Of a stretch of DNA of 10,353 nt, positions 6,032-10,353 are shown one piece after another. The position numbers and the translations under genes were made by a program. Below the pieces are notes generated by a model. The model was not told where the DNA came from and made no database searches. It saw only the letters and a program-made list of their open reading frames with translations. The stretch covers positions 1 through 10,353 of the forward strand of contig URJN01000054.1 of the NCBI GenBank assembly GCA_900548125.1, read 5' to 3'. The stretch's first letter is position 1; each line of letters opens with the position of its first letter. The DNA comes from an uncultured Eubacteriales bacterium. GTDB lineage: Bacteria; Bacillota; Clostridia; Christensenellales; Aristaeellaceae.

Positions 6032-7360
6032 TCACTCCGCTCTCGTGATTCCCTCAGGCGAAACGGACGCATAAACCAGCGGCGGAACCGGCTGTTTCTC
6101 CGCAGTCAGCTTAACAACCTCCTGCATCCGCGCAATCGCCTGCTCGGCAAGCGCCATGTTGTTGATGTGCAGCGTCGCCAGCGACTGTCCCTTCTTTACA
6201 AAATCGCCCAGACGGACATCCATCACCAGACCCACCGCCGGATCGATGGCATCGGTCTTTTTCTTTCTGCCCGCGCCGAGATCCTGCGCGCAGTAGCCGA
6301 TTTTCGTCGTATCCATATCCGCGACATAGCCGTCCGTCGGTGCGGGAACCTCAACGTGATACTTCGCCTGCGGCAGAAGATTCACGTCGTCGCAAACGCG
6401 CGCGTCGCCGCCCTGCGCCGCAATCATCGCCTTCAGCTTCGCCAGACCCGCGCCGCTTTCCAGCGCATCGCGCATGCGGGCTTTGCCGTCCTCCACGTCC
6501 TTTGCGATGCCCGCCGCAACGAGCATGCGGCTGCCCAGTTCCAGCGACACGGTCAGCAAATCGCCGCTCACACGTCCGGAAAGCACATCAATGGCTTCCT
6601 TGACCTCCAGCGCGTTGCCGACATGCGTGCCCAGCGGCTGCTCCATGCCGGTAACCAATGCCAGAATGGGCTTGCCCGCCTGCGTGCCGATATCCACCAT
6701 CGCCTTCGCCAGCGTAATCGCCTCATCCAGCGTCTGCATCAGTGCGCCGCTTCCCGTCTTGACGTCCAGCACGATAGCGCCCGCGCCGCTGGCGAGCTTT
6801 TTGGATACGATGCTCGACGCGATGAGCGGCACGCAGCAAACCGTGCCCGTTACGTCGCGCAGCGCATACAGCGTCTTGTCCGTCGGGCAGAGGTCATGCG
6901 TCTGACCGATGACGGCGCAGCCGATGTCCTGAACCTGCTTGACGAACTGCTCCTCCGTCTCCTCGACCGAACAGCCGGGAATGCTCTCCAGCTTGTCGAG
7001 CGTTCCGCCGGTATGACCCAAGCCACGACCGGAAATCTTCGCCACCTTCGCGCCGCAAGCCGCCGCCAGCGGAGCCAGCACCAGCGTCGTCGTGTCGCCG
7101 ACGCCGCCCGTGGAATGCTTATCCACGCAGACGCCGTCAATCGCGGACAGATCGACCACACCGCCCGACTTCATCATTTCCATCGTCAGGCAGGTCGTTT
7201 CCTTCGCGTTCATGCCCTGGAAGCAGATCGCCATCATCAGCGCGGAAAGCTGATAATCCGGAATCGAGCCGTCTGCCGCGCCCTGCGCGAAATAGCGAAT
7301 TTCCTCCTCGGTAAGCTCGCCGCCCTCTTTTTTCTTGATAATGATATCCACCATATTCAT
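6032..7360 (-). CDS. pdp: Pyrimidine-nucleoside phosphorylase
   Basis: Cleaves uridine, deoxyuridine and thymidine with phosphate to the free base and (deoxy)ribose 1-phosphate, in cytosolic pyrimidine salvage. The 442 residues match the family length (about 430-440). Phosphate-binding KHSTGG is at 81-86, the family signature SGRGLGHTGGTLDKLE at 110-125, and base-binding R168, S183 and K187 are present, as is KTGSGA (201-206). K108 precedes ISGRG, as in Bacillus pyrimidine-nucleoside phosphorylase; E. coli thymidine phosphorylase has Met there. This favours the broad-specificity enzyme over a strict thymidine phosphorylase. I chose the ATG at 7360 (MNMVDIIIKKK) because GGGAGGT lies 8 nt upstream and the N-terminus matches relatives; longer in-frame versions would run through the upstream glycosylase gene. 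It starts 20 nt after the glycosylase and is probably the last gene of the operon. Confidence 0.96.
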   Translation of the reverse strand: MNMVDIIIKKKEGGELTEEEIRYFAQGAADGSIPDYQLSALMMAICFQGMNAKETTCLTMEMMKSGGVVDLSAIDGVCVDKHSTGGVGDTTTLVLAPLAAACGAKVAKISGRGLGHTGGTLDKLESIPGCSVEETEEQFVKQVQDIGCAVIGQTHDLCPTDKTLYALRDVTGTVCCVPLIASSIVSKKLASGAGAIVLDVKTGSGALMQTLDEAITLAKAMVDIGTQAGKPILALVTGMEQPLGTHVGNALEVKEAIDVLSGRVSGDLLTVSLELGSRMLVAAGIAKDVEDGKARMRDALESGAGLAKLKAMIAAQGGDARVCDDVNLLPQAKYHVEVPAPTDGYVADMDTTKIGYCAQDLGAGRKKKTDAIDPAVGLVMDVRLGDFVKKGQSLATLHINNMALAEQAIARMQEVVKLTAEKQPVPPLVYASVSPEGITRAE

Positions 7361-7379
7361 ATTTCTGTACCTCCCTTGG

Positions 7380-7859
7380 TCAGTTTGTTTCCAGTTCTTT
7401 CTTCCACAGTGCCAGTTTCTTTTCATAAGGCAGGGTATATGCCGGGCTTGTGCTGGGCATGCGGACGACCCTCCTTTCCCCCGCATAACCGGATTTCAAA
7501 AAGAGCGAATGAGCCGTTGCGCCATTGCACAGCACCGTCCTGATCTCCGTGCAGACCTCGTACAGCGTCGAAAAATCGTTATAAACCACGTCGTGCATGT
7601 CGCTGTCCAGACTGCCCTCTCGTTCGCATATCGCCGCCGCATCCCACAGCGCCAGCCCATGCCCGCGTATGAGTGCTTTTTTTCGCTCATAATCAAGCGT
7701 CGGGGGCTCGCTGAAGATATCAAACAGGATTCGCCAAAACGCGTTCCTCGGGTGCGCATAATACTGCGCCTGTTCCAGCGACTTGACGCTGGGCATCGAG
7801 CCGACGATGAGGATCCGCGCCTGCGGCGTATAGATGGGTTCAAAGCTCCTGCAAATCAT
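7380..7859 (-). CDS. DNA-deoxyinosine glycosylase (UDG family 6, HDG type)
   Basis: Predicted base-excision repair enzyme that removes hypoxanthine (deaminated adenine) from DNA, 159 residues. Seen: a uracil-DNA-glycosylase-fold motif 1, ILIVGSMPS (16-24), followed by YYAHPRNAFW (33-42), and the C-terminal motif MPSTSPA (134-140). In the founding HDG of Methanosarcina barkeri the catalytic residue is Asn39; here N39 sits in HPRN. The family is related to MUG/TDG mismatch glycosylases, so activity on uracil in mismatches cannot be excluded. The ATG overlaps the sua5 stop as ATGA, with no strong ribosome site of its own, so it is probably translated by coupling. pdp follows after 20 nt. The function is assigned from motifs; the exact lesion is inference. 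Confidence 0.88.
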   Translation of the reverse strand: MICRSFEPIYTPQARILIVGSMPSVKSLEQAQYYAHPRNAFWRILFDIFSEPPTLDYERKKALIRGHGLALWDAAAICEREGSLDSDMHDVVYNDFSTLYEVCTEIRTVLCNGATAHSLFLKSGYAGERRVVRMPSTSPAYTLPYEKKLALWKKELETN

Positions 7860-8887
7860 ACCGTTTCAATGTCAAACGCCGCCGCGCGTCCCATGCGGTT
7901 CATGACCGCCAGACCGATGCCCGACGTATCCACCGCTTCGCACAGGGCGACCGTGTCCCCGCGCTCATCCAGCTCGCGCAGGGCGGCAAACAGACGCGCC
8001 GCCGCTTCCTGCGGACGCTTTTCGCTGCCCAAGCTGATGAACGCGCGTCCGCCGTAGTTGTGTTCGTCCAAGCCGAGGATGGCAACGCGCTCGCCTTTCG
8101 CCGTCTGCTCGTCATACCGCGCACAGATTGCCGCGACGACATTTTCCGGTGCGCCGCTGAAAATGACTGTCTTTGCCTTCGGCGCATAGTGCTTATATTT
8201 CATGCCCGGCGAACGCGCTATATCGCCTTCCTTGAGCGGGCTCATGACATGCTCGTCCACGCGCACATGCCCCAGCACCCGCTCGACCATCTCCGGCGTG
8301 ATTCCGCCCGGACGCAGGATGACCGGCACCTCGCCCGTCGCGTCAATGACGCTGGATTCCACGCCGACCTGACACGGTCCGCCGTCCAGAATCAGCGGGA
8401 TGCGCCCGTCCATATCCTCCAGCACATGCTGCGCGGTCGTGGGGCTGGGTCTGCCGCTGCGGTTCGCGCTCGGCGCGGCGATGGGTCTTCCCGCCGCGGC
8501 AATGAGCGCCCGCGCATTCGCATCGGACGGCAGGCGGATTCCCACGGTATCCAGCCCCGCGCTGACGGCACGGGGAATGCAGTCCGCCTTGGGCAGGATG
8601 AGCGTCATGGGTCCGGGCCAGAACGCATCCATCAGTTTGCGTGCCGCGTCCGGAATGGCGCGCACAAGCGCAGGAATCTCCTCCACGCAGGAAACATGCG
8701 TGATGAGCGGATTATCCTGCGGGCGTCCCTTCGCCTCAAAAATTCGGGTCACGGCGTCCGCGTCCAGCGCGTTCGCGCCCAGACCGTAGACCGTTTCCGT
8801 CGGGAAGCCGACCAGCTCGCCCTCGCGGATGAGCCTGCCTCCCAGCGCAATTGATTCTTCACTGACTTTAAGAAGCTGTGTTTTCAT
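7856..8887 (-). CDS. sua5: L-threonylcarbamoyladenylate synthase, Sua5/YwlC type
   Basis: Makes threonylcarbamoyl-AMP from threonine, bicarbonate and ATP, the first step of t6A37 modification of ANN-decoding tRNAs; TsaB, TsaD and TsaE complete it. The 343 residues comprise the YrdC domain (about 5-205) with KGRPQDNP (53-60) and PSANRSG (139-145) of the substrate pocket, a conserved linker with SPGMKYKHYAP (226-236), and the C-terminal Sua5 domain (about 240-343), which separates it from the shorter YrdC/TsaC form. I chose the ATG at 8887 because AGAGGA lies 7 nt upstream, within the last codons of prfA; 4 nt separate it from the prfA stop. A longer in-frame opening inside prfA has no family match. 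The prfA-sua5 order is widespread in Bacillota. Confidence 0.96.
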   Translation of the reverse strand: MKTQLLKVSEESIALGGRLIREGELVGFPTETVYGLGANALDADAVTRIFEAKGRPQDNPLITHVSCVEEIPALVRAIPDAARKLMDAFWPGPMTLILPKADCIPRAVSAGLDTVGIRLPSDANARALIAAAGRPIAAPSANRSGRPSPTTAQHVLEDMDGRIPLILDGGPCQVGVESSVIDATGEVPVILRPGGITPEMVERVLGHVRVDEHVMSPLKEGDIARSPGMKYKHYAPKAKTVIFSGAPENVVAAICARYDEQTAKGERVAILGLDEHNYGGRAFISLGSEKRPQEAAARLFAALRELDERGDTVALCEAVDTSGIGLAVMNRMGRAAAFDIETV

Positions 8888-8891
8888 GGTC

Positions 8892-9971
8892 TTATCCTCT
8901 TTGTGCATCGCCCTGCCCCAGCGCACGGAGCTGCTCCTGCTGGTCGGCATAGATGAGCGGTTCAATGATATCGTCCATATCGCCGTCAACGAATGCGTCG
9001 ATGGTGTAAATCGTCTTGCCGATGCGGTGATCGGTGACGCGCCCCTCATTGAAATTATAGGTGCGGATGCGTTCGCTTCGGTCGCCCGTGCCGACCTGAG
9101 CGCGCCGCTCGCCGGCATACGCCGCGTCCTTTTCTTCCTGCAATTTTTCGTACAGCCTCGAACGCAGGACGCGCATCGCCTTTTCCTTGTTTTTCAGCTG
9201 GCTCTTTTCGTCCTGACAGGTCACAACGATGCCGGACGGCATGTGCGTGATGCGAACCGCGCTGTCCGTCTTGTTGATATACTGCCCGCCGTGTCCGGAG
9301 GCGCGATAGACGTCGATGCGCAAGTCATCCGGATCGATCCGGATATCCACATCCTCCGCTTCGGGCAATACGGCAACCGTCGCCGTCGAGGTCTGGCGTT
9401 TGCCGTTGCTCTCCGTCACAGGGATGCGCTGCACGCGATGCACGCCGCTTTCATATTTCAGCCTGCTGAACGCGCCCTCGCCCGATATCACGAACACGGC
9501 TTCCTTGACGCCGCCCAGCTCGGTCATGTTCGCTTCGAGCATTTCGGTCTTGTAACCGTGCCGCTCGGCATAGCGCATATACATCCGCATGAGCATCGCG
9601 CCGAAAAGAGCCGCCTCCTCGCCGCCCGCGCCGCCGCGAATCTCCATGACGACGTTGCGCCCCTCATTGGGGTCTTTGGGCAAAAGCAGCAGCTGAATCT
9701 CGCGTTCGGTCTGCTCAAGCTGACGTTCAACCTGATTCAGTTCCTCACGCGCCATCTGCTCCATATCCGGTTCATCCAGCAGCATCTGCGCCTGCTTTTT
9801 TTCCTCCTCAAGCGCGGCATAGCGCGAAACCGCCTGATCCAGCGGCTCAAGCTGGCTGTGTTCCCGCATGAGCGCACGCCACTTTTCCTGATCCTGCGCA
9901 ACAGCCGGATCGGAAAGCAGCATGCCCAGCTCTTCCATGCGCGGATGCACCCAATCCAGTTTTTTCAGCAT
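8892..9971 (-). CDS. prfA: Peptide chain release factor 1
   Basis: Reads UAA and UAG stop codons and triggers peptide release on the ribosome. The 359 residues match RF1 length. The N-terminal helical domain (about 1-100) is followed by GGAGGEEA (113-120), the codon-reading PVT tripeptide (184-186, the PxT class of RF1, not the SPF of RF2), and the GGQ motif (228-230) in the form SGHGGQYINKTDSAVR. The glutamine Q230 is the expected methylation target of PrmC, encoded just upstream. The GGQ flanks differ from the common GAGGQHVN. The ATG at 9971 has AAGGAG about 6 nt upstream. The gene sits 2 nt after prmC and 4 nt before sua5, consistent with one transcript. Confidence 0.98.
   Translation of the reverse strand: MLKKLDWVHPRMEELGMLLSDPAVAQDQEKWRALMREHSQLEPLDQAVSRYAALEEEKKQAQMLLDEPDMEQMAREELNQVERQLEQTEREIQLLLLPKDPNEGRNVVMEIRGGAGGEEAALFGAMLMRMYMRYAERHGYKTEMLEANMTELGGVKEAVFVISGEGAFSRLKYESGVHRVQRIPVTESNGKRQTSTATVAVLPEAEDVDIRIDPDDLRIDVYRASGHGGQYINKTDSAVRITHMPSGIVVTCQDEKSQLKNKEKAMRVLRSRLYEKLQEEKDAAYAGERRAQVGTGDRSERIRTYNFNEGRVTDHRIGKTIYTIDAFVDGDMDDIIEPLIYADQQEQLRALGQGDAQRG
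8895..8900 (-). promoter_or_regulatory. sua5 ribosome binding site
   Basis: AGAGGA on the minus strand, spanning the last two prfA codons and 7 nt before the ATG at 8887. It decides the sua5 start against upstream in-frame ATGs, which lie in prfA. Confidence 0.75.
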
Positions 9972-9973
9972 GC

Positions 9974-10353
9974 TTACTCCTTTTTCGCGCCGACTGCGCG
10001 CCAGTTTCCGCCGTAATCGCGCTCGGCAAACGGCTCACCGATGTTTTCCCTCAAAAGCGCACACACGGCGTCCTTTTGCAGCCAGCCGATTTCAAAAACG
10101 AGCCATCCGCCGTCATTCAGGTGTTCGGGGGCTTCCCTGCTGATTCTGCGGTAAAAATCCAGTCCGTCGTCGCCGCCCCAGAGCGCCAGATGCGGCTCAT
10201 AGTCCCGGACGGATGCATCCAGCCCGGCAATATCCCCTCTGGGAATGTAGGGCGGGTTGGAGATAATACACTGAAATTCCCCCAGGGTGCGGCCTGGACG
10301 CTCCCTGGCATCTGCCTGCACAGACACTACCCGGGCACTCAGGCCGTTGCAGC
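9974..10353 (-). CDS. prmC: Release factor glutamine N5-methyltransferase, C-terminal part (5' end outside window)
   Basis: Methylates the glutamine of the GGQ motif in release factors using S-adenosylmethionine. The frame stays open to the window edge, giving 125 visible residues, so the gene is cut by the window rather than broken. The catalytic NPPY motif (visible residues 32-35, SNPPYIP) binds the target glutamine. It is followed by the family-typical EPHLALWGGDDGLDFYRRI segment, a GGWLVFEIG strand and a C-terminal RDYGGNWRAVGA. The upstream CNGLSARV matches the region just after the SAM-binding core. A GTG at 10327 could be mistaken for a start, but homologous sequence continues upstream of it. 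It lies 2 nt before prfA, the usual arrangement for this enzyme and its substrate. Confidence 0.96.
   Translation of the reverse strand, partial: CNGLSARVVSVQADARERPGRTLGEFQCIISNPPYIPRGDIAGLDASVRDYEPHLALWGGDDGLDFYRRISREAPEHLNDGGWLVFEIGWLQKDAVCALLRENIGEPFAERDYGGNWRAVGAKKE

Noticed and set aside
7361..7486. N-terminal extension of pdp into the glycosylase gene
   Set aside because: No homology to the family; GGGAGGT 8 nt before 7360 and the MVDIIIKKK N-terminus fix the shorter start.
5996..7543. Long open frame on the plus strand opposite pdp (515 codons)
   Set aside because: Shadow of pdp; Arg/His/Gln-rich product without motifs, spanning the pdp/glycosylase boundary.
8888..9118. N-terminal extension of sua5 by 77 codons
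   Set aside because: It lies wholly in prfA in another frame, looks like low-complexity shadow sequence, and a ribosome site supports the ATG at 8887.
8829..10016. Open frame on the plus strand opposite prfA (395 codons)
   Set aside because: Shadow of prfA crossing three gene junctions of the opposite strand; no family features.
1..10353. CRISPR array, phage genes, toxin-antitoxin or defence system, tRNA or rRNA
   Set aside because: No regularly spaced repeats, cloverleaf or rRNA signatures, or relevant protein families were seen on either strand.

Overview
The window looks like chromosomal DNA of a GC-rich Bacillota, most likely a gut-type member of the Clostridia. The reasons are the Gram-positive gene order prmC-prfA-sua5, strong GGAGG-type ribosome binding sites, a tRNA-dependent T-box leader on thrS, a sigma-A-type promoter, and a pyrimidine-nucleoside phosphorylase of the Bacillus type. 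Genus cannot be settled from the sequence alone. All seven supported genes lie on the minus strand, so transcription runs from high to low coordinates.

Layout, in transcription order. (1) 10353-7360 is a tight cluster: prmC (5' end outside the window), prfA, sua5 (threonylcarbamoyl-AMP synthase), a family 6 (HDG-type) DNA-deoxyinosine glycosylase, and pdp (pyrimidine-nucleoside phosphorylase, ending at 6032). Gaps are 2, 4, -4 (ATGA overlap) and 20 nt, so this is probably one operon. PrmC methylates the GGQ glutamine of the RF1 made by the next gene; Sua5 makes the t6A precursor of tRNA. The first three genes therefore serve translation, and the last two serve DNA repair and nucleoside salvage. 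(2) 6031-5685 is a 347-nt gene-free spacer rich in palindromes. Two diverged inverted copies of a double-hairpin unit (5717-5763 and 5978-6021) enclose a core with a strong plus-strand terminator-like hairpin and four copies of GAATAGC/GCTATTC. (3) 5684-2080 holds two half-size ABC exporters with TGATG-coupled starts. Together they form a heterodimer with one canonical and one degenerate ATP site. (4) 2055-1767 is a promoter plus a complete T-box leader with a threonine (ACC) specifier and an intrinsic terminator. (5) 1767-4 is thrS, encoding a threonyl-tRNA synthetase that keeps its editing, catalytic and anticodon-binding domains but has lost almost all of the N-terminal TGS domain.

I see no phage, CRISPR, toxin-antitoxin or defence genes, no rRNA or tRNA, and no transposase. 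Most of the window is housekeeping. The stretch that known genes explain least is the compound inverted-repeat spacer between pdp and the ABC operon; it is the best candidate for something undescribed, most likely a non-autonomous repeat element.
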